Assembly (NCBI GenBank): GCA_026770025.1 | Contig: JAMXDE010000018.1 | Coordinates: 1,240,001-1,304,000 of the forward strand | Reading direction: 5' to 3' | Source of the DNA: Craspedostauros australis | Lineage: Eukaryota; Bacillariophyta; Bacillariophyceae; Mastogloiales; Achnanthaceae | Length of the DNA: 64,000 nt | Part shown: piece by piece, positions 55,662-64,000 of the stretch | Layout of the letters: each line of letters begins with the position of its first letter | Numbering within the stretch: the first letter of the stretch is position 1 | Position numbers and translations under genes: made by a program | Notes under the pieces: model-generated | What the model saw: the letters and a program-made list of their open reading frames with translations, nothing else | Told to the model about the DNA's origin: nothing | The model's database searches: none

Positions 55662-56852
55662 ATGGGAAGATCCAAACCAAAGCCGAAACGGCGCCGCGTG
55701 GATGAAGAAGGCGACAGCAAGGTCGCTGCGTTGATAGCAGCATCAGCATCCGAGGCCACCACGGCGGCTGCGATCAAGGAGCTGCTGGCGGCACCGCCCG
55801 AGCTCGTCGAAGCGGCCGCTGCATCTGCGACGAGAAGCAAGATTGCGGATTGGCCACGGTTTCTGGAAGAAGCAAAGGAAGATGGTGGTGGGGAGAATGA
55901 GGCAGGTCCTGACACGCACGGCGAAGGCGACAATGCATCCAATAAGCGCAAGCAACCATCGCCGTCGCTGCCGATTCCTTTCCAAGGACTCGGAAAGGTG
56001 CCGAAACTGCCAGACACACATTATCAGGCATTCCTGTCCTTGCACGACATGATCAAATCGAAGGCATCTGCCTGGACTTCATGGAGCGGATCGCAGGACG
56101 ACCCTCGAAGACGCGCCTTCGGGTTCTTGCCCACCACGTTGGGTGCCACTCTGCACGATCGATTGGACATCTCCATGCCATGGCAAGACGAAACACTGTG
56201 CGACGAGGAACGTCCCAAGAACCAGCGTGCCATGGTCCTATTGTCTCCCACCGATGTCACTTCCGAGATGATGGATGCCTTGCAGTTCTTGTGCGATACC
56301 CTGCGGCCTTTCCTCACGAGTCCCGAAATGGCGGACATCCTGCAACCGCAGCATTTGATTGCCGCTCAGCCCAACTTGCATTCCGGGCGGCATTTGCTTC
56401 CATCGCATGTGGACCATCCGCTGAAGGATGGATTTGGTATCATCATTGTGACCATCGCAATGCGCGGCGATGCACAAGTGTTCTTGACATACAGGCCGGC
56501 ACGAAGTGACAAACTTAAAGACGAAGGCAAAGCGAAAGAGGGAGCAAACAATACTGAGGACGGCACAAGCGATGAGGCCGATGCTGCCGAACAAGGCGGT
56601 GTGCTGATCTGCAAGCAAGCTTCGGCGTACATGCTCAGCGGCAACGTCAGGAACCTTTGTGCCCATGGCATCCTCGCCGATGAGCCATGTTCTGAACGTG
56701 AAAGTCTCAACTTGAGGTTCGGCTTGCATGATCATGAATTCGAACTCAGCAACAACAGCAGCAGCACCAACAATGATGGCGGCGCAAGCGGCGAAACCAA
56801 CACCTTCCAATGCGCATCAAGCCAAGTCTTGGACCATTGGGGTGACATTTGA
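55662..56852 (+). CDS. AlkB-like 2OG-Fe(II) dioxygenase
   Basis: An intronless 396-aa frame from ATG. The basic N-terminus (KPKPKRRR) could be a nuclear signal. An Ala-rich and then acidic linker precedes the catalytic half. Metal-binding residues are visible as H249-x-D251 in LPSHVDHP and H335 in NLCAHGIL. The 2-oxoglutarate-binding pattern R-x5-R is R346...R352 in RESLNLR, as in AlkB proteins, and MLSGN just before H335 matches the family turn. An 80-residue acidic insert lies between the HxD and the distal His. The family oxidatively removes alkyl groups from nucleic acids or proteins; the substrate here is unknown. The C-terminus is Asn/Ser-rich. Confidence 0.75.
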   Translation: MGRSKPKPKRRRVDEEGDSKVAALIAASASEATTAAAIKELLAAPPELVEAAAASATRSKIADWPRFLEEAKEDGGGENEAGPDTHGEGDNASNKRKQPSPSLPIPFQGLGKVPKLPDTHYQAFLSLHDMIKSKASAWTSWSGSQDDPRRRAFGFLPTTLGATLHDRLDISMPWQDETLCDEERPKNQRAMVLLSPTDVTSEMMDALQFLCDTLRPFLTSPEMADILQPQHLIAAQPNLHSGRHLLPSHVDHPLKDGFGIIIVTIAMRGDAQVFLTYRPARSDKLKDEGKAKEGANNTEDGTSDEADAAEQGGVLICKQASAYMLSGNVRNLCAHGILADEPCSERESLNLRFGLHDHEFELSNNSSSTNNDGGASGETNTFQCASSQVLDHWGDI

Positions 56853-57120
56853 CAGTTCCCACTTCCCAAGAAAGTTGGCTCAATCTCAATTCAATCCAAT
56901 TTAACCCATCCGTGCAAATAGACGAATGCATGACACCGACCACGACACATGCTCTGGACTTTAACTTTACTTTCATGTCGTTGTTTGAATGTTCGATTTT
57001 GGTGCTACGATGTATTGTGCTATTTTATGTGGTGCTGCTCGACGAGTAGCAATGATACAAAGAGACGCCCACTGCGAAATCGACCGATCAACGAAACCTT
57101 CGTCAATACCATCACCTGCC

Positions 57121-57176
57121 ATGTACATGTGTATGTACATGTGTATGTACATGTGTATGTACATGTGTATGTGCAT
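57121..57176. repeat. 12-bp microsatellite in convergent spacer
   Basis: ATGTACATGTGT repeated about 4.7 times. It lies 11 bp from the stop codon of the J-domain gene, in the 334-bp spacer (56853-57186) between two convergent genes. Nothing else was seen in that spacer. Confidence 0.85.
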
Positions 57177-57186
57177 GCCATATCGT

Positions 57187-60100
57187 TTAGAACTGTCGTC
57201 GGAAGGGGCGCTCTCGATCGTACTGACGCCGGGCCGATCGATCGCTCAGCGTTTCGTATGCCTGCGAGACCCGACGGAAGATATCCACGGCCTTGGGATC
57301 GCTGTTCTTGTCAGGGTGGTACTTCAGCGCCAATCTGCGGTATGCCTTTTTGATTTCGCTTTCGCTGGCGGATGATGGCACCTTCAACACGGCGTAATGA
57401 TCGTCGCCATTCTTGGGCGTTGTGGACACCGACGATTTCGGCGGTGGTTTGGGGCTCGACTTCTTGTGCTCCGAGCGTGGGCGTCTGCTGCTGCTGCCGC
57501 TGTTGCTTCCCTTCGGACCTCTGTCCGCAAACGAGTCCCATCGTCGCGTCCCACCGTTCTTTTGGTTGAAGAATTGTTCACGACGGCGGTGCGCCTCGCC
57601 ATGGTTGGCGCTGTTGCTGCGTTGCTGTCGCTGGTGGAAGTCGTATTGGCGTCTGGACGATTCCTGCGCTCGCATCTCAGCCTCGCGCTTCGTCTTCATC
57701 TTCATCACGTTCTCCAGCTCTGTCTTGACCTTCTTCATTTCAGATTCGGACACCTCGTGCGGGCCGTCGAAGAGGCACGGGGTGAGCACGGCTGTCATGC
57801 TGGAGCTTGGTTGCTGCCCCTCGTTGGCAAGTTCGATCCATTTCTTGAACTCCGCGATGGATTCCTCCAGCCGATCCAGCTTCGTGTAGCATCTGGCACG
57901 GCGCACCATCGCCTTCATGTATCTCGAATGGATGCGAAGCGCTGCCGTGCATTCGGTAATGGCCTCGTGGTATCGTCCCTGCGCCATGAGACAGGCAGCA
58001 CGGTTGCAGTAAAGGACTGCATGCAGACGACCCCCGGATGTTGATCCATTGCGCGCATCGCTGCCTTCGACATCGATCGTCAGGCACTGCGCATACATGG
58101 CCGCAGCATCGTCGAATCGTCCGGCACGGAACAGCTCATCACCGCGTTCGCGGGCCATCCTGGTGCGAATCAGCTTGTCGTGCTCACGGTTGAGCCATGC
58201 GAATCCTGAGCGGATGCCACCGTTACCGGCGATCTTCGATCGCTCACGCACGTAGCTCTGCAAGGTTGCGATGAGCGCCTCCGCGGCGGGATACCGTTCT
58301 TCCAAGCGCAGAGCCCTGGCGTAGGTCAGGATGAGCTGACGTGGCATGCGCAGCACGGCCTCAGCAACCGCCTTCGAATTGAGCTTCAACTCGGCGCCGG
58401 GCAGTTCATCTTCCTTTGCGTCGCCGAAGAAGTTGGGCGCCAACGACCGCAGCTGTGGAACACCAGGGAAAGGATTCTTCGACTCGAGGTCCTGGGTGAA
58501 GACACCGTCGCTTTCGGCATTAGACGTGGCCAGACGTTCGCAGAAGCTTGCAATCTCACGCCAGCGCCGCAGCTCGGCCAAGAGCGAAATCTTTCTCTCT
58601 TGCAGCCATGGGCATTGCGGGGCTGTGGTCAAAGCGATGGATACATCGCTCAGTATTTGCAAAGTCTTCCGCCGTTCGGTGGCAGGGGTTCCGGTCGATC
58701 TTCTGTTGTTGGAATCGCCGATGCGTTGCATGGTCTCGCGAAGGCGCTTGGCTTCGGACCTGCCAAGGTGTACCTCTGTTGATAGCTGTTCGAACGCCTT
58801 GCGTGCGACATTCACGGCAGAGGAGTCTCCCATATCGAGGGATTCCGCCAGCGACTTCTCCGCCGCTTTCATGGCGCTGCTGAACGCCTCTGTGGCTGGC
58901 TCGGTTTCTCCCAGCTTCAGCAGTGACTTGGCGAGTCGGTGCCATACCTTCGCGGCCGACACCGGACTGGTGTCCGCTGAAGCGGCATTGCGCGGGATCG
59001 AAGCGATGCACGCGAGCGCCTCCTTGCAATCATCCGCCGCAGCCCGGAAGGCCCCGACCATCAACAGACCAGCGGCACGGTTGGAGAGGATGACGGCGAG
59101 GATATGACGTTCACTTTTGGGCAGCGAGGGCTTGCATATGTTGATGGTGTTGGTGTTGCGAATAATGGACGCACGGTAGTCGCCTGTCATGTACAGCTCA
59201 CGAGCCTCATCCCTTTGGGCTTGCACGTAGCTTTGAAGGCCGGAGTAGTCGACGCCCTTCTCCTCTGCCTCCTGCTCCTCGTTTTGGGTGGTCGTGTAGC
59301 GCGACGCCTGACGCAAGGAGCTTCGTGCCGGCACTTGCGATGCGGCCTGCGGCTCCGATTGCGCAAATGGCTTGGTTGGAATTGAAGTGCGTGAAACAGC
59401 CGGTGCCGTTTTGTTTGCGAACGTGACGCCCGTGCTGGATCCTCCGCGGCGTGCGCTTCGTGGTCTTGCGGTTCTACCGTTTGGATTGATGGTGACGCCT
59501 CGCGTTGCGGACATGGGTCTGTGCCTGGCAGATTGCGGCTTGGTCTTGTCACCGACCCCGATGCTAAACAAGCATCCCTGATCCATCGTTGGCGTTTCCG
59601 TGGCGAACTTCGCTGCGCCTGGCGTCTCGCCTCCGAACGAAGGACCCGGAGTTCCCATACCGTTTCCATCCACGCTCATGGGGCTCAAGTTGATACCTCC
59701 TGGCGATGGAGGGGTCGGGGCAGAGGTATCGATGTGCACACCTCTGCCAAAGACCGATGCCTGCGCATCAGTCGGTGGTTTCGCGCTCGCGCTTGGCGCT
59801 GCTGCTGCTGCTGCCTGTGCGTTGGTTGCTGGCGCTGCCGCGGGTTTGGTGGCGGACTGCGAAACGCGAATGTGTCGGAACTTCAACGCGCTGCCCTTGG
59901 GTCGATTCTTTCTGCTCTTGAGGGTGCTCGGGGTTGCTCTGTCCACGTCGAACTTGACGCCCGTGGCGAACTTGATGCCCGTATCGAACTTTGGCAGTTG
60001 CTGCTTGTCGCCTGCTGGGGTGTCCATTGAAACGGACGTTGTGGCATTCTTGGGTGTCGTGTTGTCCATCCCGAAGTTGGGTTGAACGTGAGCTGCGGCC

Positions 60101-61842
60101 ATGTCCATGCTGAGGTCCACGTTGATCGCCTTCGGTGTTGGTAAAGAGGGCGCATTGTGTCCCATGGCATTGCTCATGCCTCCGAATCTCGGAGTGTCGG
60201 CACCAGCAAAGATTTGCTCGGGCGCCTGGAAGACAGGGATGGGAGACGGCATCGTGTTTGTGTTCCCGTTGAACGCTTGCTGCTGCTGATGTTGCTGCTG
60301 CTGCGGTGTAGCATTGCCGTCCGCATCCATGCCCATATTCTGGAAATTGTTGCACAGAGGCGAAGTGTGATCATCATTATTGTTGCTGTTGTTGTTGTTG
60401 ACGTGTGCCATGCCCGGTGTTTTGGAGATGGAGAAATCCATGGTGAGGTTGTTGCCGCTGTGGTTGGTGGGGGAAGGCGAGAAGATGAAAGCGGGATCGT
60501 TGGGATTGGCGCGCGCCTCGGTCATGGGCGTCGCGTGGGCAGCAGGCCCTGGCGTTGGCTGCGGTTCCAACGGACGCGGGGGTCTGGATCGTGGGCTCTT
60601 GCGTCCGCGTGGCGACGATCTCTTGCCCGGTGAGGTTCGCTTGGAGGGCGATGAGCCCGGGCTGAACTTGATGTCCTTCATCATGCCAAAGGTGAAGTCA
60701 GGGGAGATCGGGCTTGAATGCTGGTGCTCTTGAGGAGAAGAGCCGTCAGCTGCTGGTGCGTGGAATGATCCGCGCGTGGCTTGTTCGTCGATATCGTCCA
60801 TCGAGGGCTGGTGATCAGTCCTATCCTTGCGCTTGGAGGCTGGCGTCGGGGGCTTCGAAAACGCAGCCGGTGACGGAGCCGACTTGTGAAGGTTGACCAA
60901 GGGCGAGATTCCGGATGTCGTGTCGATGCTGGGTCTTGGTCTGCTGGACGTGTTGGGTGTTGGCAGCGGGGCCGGTGACCCGAGATCCATGGTCGAGTCG
61001 AGGTACACGGATGGCGACGATGCCTGTCCAGCATACTGCGACGGCGGGTCCTGCTTTGGAGCTGGCATGCGGTCATCGTTGGCCATTTGCTGCTTGGAGC
61101 TGACGCGTCCGAAGACACGGAACGGCGAGGCCGATCGGGAACGCGATCGAGATCGTCTGGGCGATTGGTCAGTTGCCGAAGCTCTCTTGTGCTGCGAGCC
61201 ACGCAAGCTGGTGAACGGACTCAAGGGAGGCGTTTGGCTCCTGGTGGAGCGCTGCGACGCGCGCTTGCCCATCTGTCTTTCGCGTGCTGGTGATCGGCCT
61301 CGGACGAATCGCGGCGAGGCGTCGATCGGTTTGTTGTTGCTGGGTCTGCGCATTCTCATTGGCGATGCCGACAGTCCTGCCCGTGGTGGCACCGTCTTCT
61401 CAACGCTCTCCGGACTCGAGCTGTCGGTGGAGAGTGACCAAGTGGGTTGCTCATCGAAGGTGCTTTCGGAGCCGCTCTCCGATTTGGCCGTCATGGGCGG
61501 ATCCGCACGCCCCAGGTTTGCCATGTTCTCCACTGCGGATGTGGCTGCAGCTGCGTCTGCGGCCAATCCTCCGTCTGTTGCCGAGGGTCCTGCCGCTGCA
61601 GATTTCGAGGACGACGACGCCGAACTAACTTTGCACTTGACGAAGGCTTTCGCCATCTCCCTGTACCCGCTTTGGTCCATGTCAACGCCCAGCTTCTCCC
61701 GAAGCATGTTGGCCAGGCCATCGAACTGAGCCGCGCTGACGTTGTCGTTGAGATCCAGGGACTTCAGCATGCTCTCCCATGATTCGCCACCATCCGAAGT
61801 GGCCGCAGCACCAGCTTCCGCACTGACGCCACCGAAAGCCAT
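57187..61842 (-). CDS. TPR/J-domain co-chaperone with long disordered N-terminus (DNAJC7-like)
   Basis: An intronless 1551-aa protein from the first ATG (61842). The first 850 residues or so are low complexity: Ser/Pro/Arg-rich with many SP and RSRS motifs, Asn/Gln runs, and repeated D-TGIKF/TGVKF-like and MDxTPA-type short motifs. TPR repeats follow at about 870-960 ([22 protein letters not shown]) and 1225-1345 ([40 protein letters not shown]). A basic Gln/Arg linker leads to the J domain at 1481-1551 with HPD at 1509-1511. TPR plus C-terminal J domain is the DNAJC7/TPR2 arrangement, which hands clients between Hsp70 and Hsp90 in the cytosol. The giant N-terminus is not part of the canonical family. 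Confidence 0.9.
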   Translation of the reverse strand: MAFGGVSAEAGAAATSDGGESWESMLKSLDLNDNVSAAQFDGLANMLREKLGVDMDQSGYREMAKAFVKCKVSSASSSSKSAAAGPSATDGGLAADAAAATSAVENMANLGRADPPMTAKSESGSESTFDEQPTWSLSTDSSSPESVEKTVPPRAGLSASPMRMRRPSNNKPIDASPRFVRGRSPARERQMGKRASQRSTRSQTPPLSPFTSLRGSQHKRASATDQSPRRSRSRSRSASPFRVFGRVSSKQQMANDDRMPAPKQDPPSQYAGQASSPSVYLDSTMDLGSPAPLPTPNTSSRPRPSIDTTSGISPLVNLHKSAPSPAAFSKPPTPASKRKDRTDHQPSMDDIDEQATRGSFHAPAADGSSPQEHQHSSPISPDFTFGMMKDIKFSPGSSPSKRTSPGKRSSPRGRKSPRSRPPRPLEPQPTPGPAAHATPMTEARANPNDPAFIFSPSPTNHSGNNLTMDFSISKTPGMAHVNNNNSNNNDDHTSPLCNNFQNMGMDADGNATPQQQQHQQQQAFNGNTNTMPSPIPVFQAPEQIFAGADTPRFGGMSNAMGHNAPSLPTPKAINVDLSMDMAAAHVQPNFGMDNTTPKNATTSVSMDTPAGDKQQLPKFDTGIKFATGVKFDVDRATPSTLKSRKNRPKGSALKFRHIRVSQSATKPAAAPATNAQAAAAAAPSASAKPPTDAQASVFGRGVHIDTSAPTPPSPGGINLSPMSVDGNGMGTPGPSFGGETPGAAKFATETPTMDQGCLFSIGVGDKTKPQSARHRPMSATRGVTINPNGRTARPRSARRGGSSTGVTFANKTAPAVSRTSIPTKPFAQSEPQAASQVPARSSLRQASRYTTTQNEEQEAEEKGVDYSGLQSYVQAQRDEARELYMTGDYRASIIRNTNTINICKPSLPKSERHILAVILSNRAAGLLMVGAFRAAADDCKEALACIASIPRNAASADTSPVSAAKVWHRLAKSLLKLGETEPATEAFSSAMKAAEKSLAESLDMGDSSAVNVARKAFEQLSTEVHLGRSEAKRLRETMQRIGDSNNRRSTGTPATERRKTLQILSDVSIALTTAPQCPWLQERKISLLAELRRWREIASFCERLATSNAESDGVFTQDLESKNPFPGVPQLRSLAPNFFGDAKEDELPGAELKLNSKAVAEAVLRMPRQLILTYARALRLEERYPAAEALIATLQSYVRERSKIAGNGGIRSGFAWLNREHDKLIRTRMARERGDELFRAGRFDDAAAMYAQCLTIDVEGSDARNGSTSGGRLHAVLYCNRAACLMAQGRYHEAITECTAALRIHSRYMKAMVRRARCYTKLDRLEESIAEFKKWIELANEGQQPSSSMTAVLTPCLFDGPHEVSESEMKKVKTELENVMKMKTKREAEMRAQESSRRQYDFHQRQQRSNSANHGEAHRRREQFFNQKNGGTRRWDSFADRGPKGSNSGSSSRRPRSEHKKSSPKPPPKSSVSTTPKNGDDHYAVLKVPSSASESEIKKAYRRLALKYHPDKNSDPKAVDIFRRVSQAYETLSDRSARRQYDRERPFRRQF

Positions 61843-62977
61843 AATTGCCGTGCTCAAACGAATGCTCTCGTCTGTCCACAGGCCCGGTCTGATGTCTGAT
61901 GTCTGTTGTCTGTTGTCTGATCCTCCTGCGACTGTCGCTCAACGCTGAAACCTCCAAAGTCACAACCGATGATACACAAGCTGAACTGCGATGTGGACTT
62001 GCTGGGTTATGCCAATACAAAGCGATCCCAGAACGATGTGATAAATCCCGTTCTTGCAGATGCAGATGCAGATGCACAGTGAAGATCGATGAGGATTCTC
62101 GCAACTGTCTTTTGTTGGTGTTGTTATTGTGTTGAAGTGAAGTACAAGCAGAGTACGTATGATACTCCAGTCGATCGTGTTGTTTGTTGCGTGTTGTGTT
62201 TGTGTCTGTTGTGCTCCGGCTGATTTGTTCCTGGTCGATCGATCGCCTTGAGTATGCCAATGAAGCACAACAACTGAGAGTGCGGAAGAGAGGTGTGTAC
62301 GCGCAGTCCTGTTCAAACAAACTCCGAAGCCCGGCGAATCCATCAATCAGCCAGTCAGCCAGTCGGCCAGTGAGTGTGTATTTGAGTTGGATCGCTCAGC
62401 CTTCGTTGAGCAGAACCAACAACACAGAGGTTTCGCGATGATTGCTGGCAGGGAGAAGCGTCGGTGGTCCTGTCACACTTTTTGCGATGTGTCTGGCAAC
62501 CGCAAACGGCAAACGTGCGTGTTTGTGTGGTCAAATGATCAATCGATAACGGCCGTTGTAATTCCGGCACCGTTTGAATATGGGCAGGTGAGTCGAGCTA
62601 TGAATGTAGCTCATGAATCAGACCTCGTTTGCAGGATTGGAATCGTGCGAGGTCCGCGACAACGGAGTGATACAAAAACAGTATGTATATATTGTATTTA
62701 CCGCTTACACCAAAACTTGGGCACACGATTGGGGAAAACATGATACATGCTGAATTGAAGCTAGACCAAACAACATCATTGACGCCCGCCAAGGAACTCT
62801 GCAGATCCAAGCAACCCAAGAAATCAGCATCCATCCAAAGCAAAGTACTCAAAGTCCTGCCAACACTTGCAATCACCATTACGAAAACATCCAAACCCTT
62901 GAAACGTGCGAATGGGACAGTGATAGACTGGAATGGACTCGGCTACTCAATTTCTTACTTCGGTTGACTAATGTATT
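61843..62977. other. Promoter of J-domain gene and 3' flank of aldehyde dehydrogenase gene
   Basis: No additional gene seen. Contains short GTCTGATGTCTGTTGTCTG-type repeats near 61890-61925, close upstream of the J-domain start, and a TGCAGA repeat near 62056. Confidence 0.4.
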
Positions 62978-63909
62978 TCACTCTTCCTCATCAAACACCA
63001 TCGTCTTGGGCAATGAAAATTGGCGGAACCCGTCGATGCCGCTGTGGTATCCAAATCCGGAATGCTTGTGCCCCACCCACGGGCAGTTGACGTCCATGTT
63101 GTCCAGCGCGTAACAGTTGATTCCCACCTGTCCGGCATCGATGCGGCTTGCGACGCGTTTGGCCTTGTCCAGGTCGGCCGTGTACACGCTGCTGCCCAGC
63201 CCGTACTCCGTGTTGTTGGCGAATTCGACGGCCTGATCCTCGGTGTTGTCGAACTTGGCGATGGCCACGATGGGTCCGAACGTTTCCTGCGTCATGACGA
63301 GCATGTCGTGCGTGAGGTGCGTGAGGACCATGACGGGGAAGAAGTTGCCGTCGCTGGGTCCCGGCATCGGGCTCATGAATTGGATCATCCCACCTTCGTC
63401 CATGGCGTTGTCGACGTGCTTCTTGCAATGCTGGTACTGCATCGCCGACACGAGCGGTCCGACCTTGTTGCTGCGATCCATGCCGTCGCCGACCGTGTAG
63501 GCTTCCGCGTACTCGCACGCCAGCTCTTGGAAGGCGTCGTAGACCTGCTCCGCCACGTAAACGCGTTCGATGGCGCAGCACACCTGACCCGCGTTGCACA
63601 GCGAGTTGGCCACGGCATCCTTGGCCGCCTTTTTGAGATCGGCATCATCAAAGACGATCATGGCGTCCTTGCCGCCCATCTCCAAGACGACACGCTTCAT
63701 CTTGGGTGCCGCGTCGGCCAGGATCTTGCGTCCCGTGGCGGAGCTGCCCGTCATGGCGATCATGTCGACGTTGTCGTGCTGCACGAGGTAGCGCCCGATG
63801 ACGCCATCGCCCTGGACGACCTGCATCACATTTGGTGGCAGCGCCGTCTGCATCTGCTTCACGAGCAACGCGCCTGTCTGCGGCACCACCTCCGATGGTT
63901 TGACGATGA
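62978..63909 (-). CDS. Aldehyde dehydrogenase, 3' exon (partial at window edge)
   Basis: The C-terminal 310 residues or so of an NAD(P)+-dependent aldehyde dehydrogenase. KPSEVVPQTG begins the cofactor-binding region, MTGSSATGRKI follows, then the general-base motif LEMGGKDA and the nucleophile motif NAGQVCCA (first Cys). TFGPIVAIAKF and SGFGYHSG close the domain. The frame stays open to 63970, but sequence right of about 63910 does not look like the family. GTGAAG just before TCATCGTC fits an intron acceptor, so upstream exons lie outside the window. Class is uncertain (succinate-semialdehyde or betaine-aldehyde type are possible). Confidence 0.85.
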
Positions 63910-64000
63910 CTTCACATCGTTGCGTGCAGAATTTCCGCGACAAGCAAGTGAGGTGTGCGGTGGAGTACAATGAGATGCGATTTGATGCACGATGGAAGGT

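Noticed and set aside
59521-60030. Several plus-strand frames opposite the J-domain gene (also 60893-61729)
   Set aside because: Explained by biased codon use of the long minus-strand coding region.

Overview
This 64 kb window is eukaryotic nuclear DNA, most likely from a diatom or a close stramenopile relative. That assignment is inferred from protein character (oversized single-ORF copia polyproteins, a Cys-rich protein family I associate with diatoms, a piggyBac-type DDE transposase), from short GT-AG introns of about 130-180 bp, and from dense intronless host genes next to transposon-rich DNA. No rRNA, tRNA or CRISPR array was found.

Layout. Positions 94-9347 hold a complete Ty1/copia retrotransposon: 754-bp LTRs, TGGAC target duplication, one uninterrupted 2395-codon gag-pol. 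9.3-14.4 kb is mostly non-coding and carries a mariner-like transposase broken by one in-frame TGA and one frameshift. 14.46-17.1 kb holds a probable host gene on the minus strand. 18838-28657 is a second copia of the same clade (ATTTT target duplication). Its gag-pol has two in-frame stops, and a 684-bp miniature LTR element is nested in its left LTR. 29.9-31.1 kb has a Harbinger/IS5-type transposase. 32.2-34.8 kb is a pair of 234-bp direct repeats enclosing two satellites. 35.3-37.9 kb is an unrecognised spliced gene with one in-frame TGA. 39.7-41.5 kb and 47.8-49.8 kb are large minisatellites. They flank a spliced three-exon piggyBac-like transposase of about 1482 aa (42.2-47.0 kb) that appears to carry a YqaJ-type PD-(D/E)XK nuclease between its second and third catalytic aspartates. 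50.8-51.8 kb is the 3' end of a decayed non-LTR retrotransposon. From 53.9 kb the window becomes a compact host block: a type II membrane glycosyltransferase-like protein (-), an AlkB-like dioxygenase (+), a TPR/J-domain co-chaperone (-), and the 3' exon of an aldehyde dehydrogenase (-).

How the parts relate. Both copia families share an E2F-like LTR motif, a hairpin-rich leader and a predicted membrane-spanning segment upstream of the protease, so these look like family traits. The host genes show no operon-like logic. The glycosyltransferase and AlkB-like genes diverge from a shared 669-bp spacer; the AlkB-like and J-domain genes converge. The best candidate for something undescribed is the transposase-nuclease fusion.
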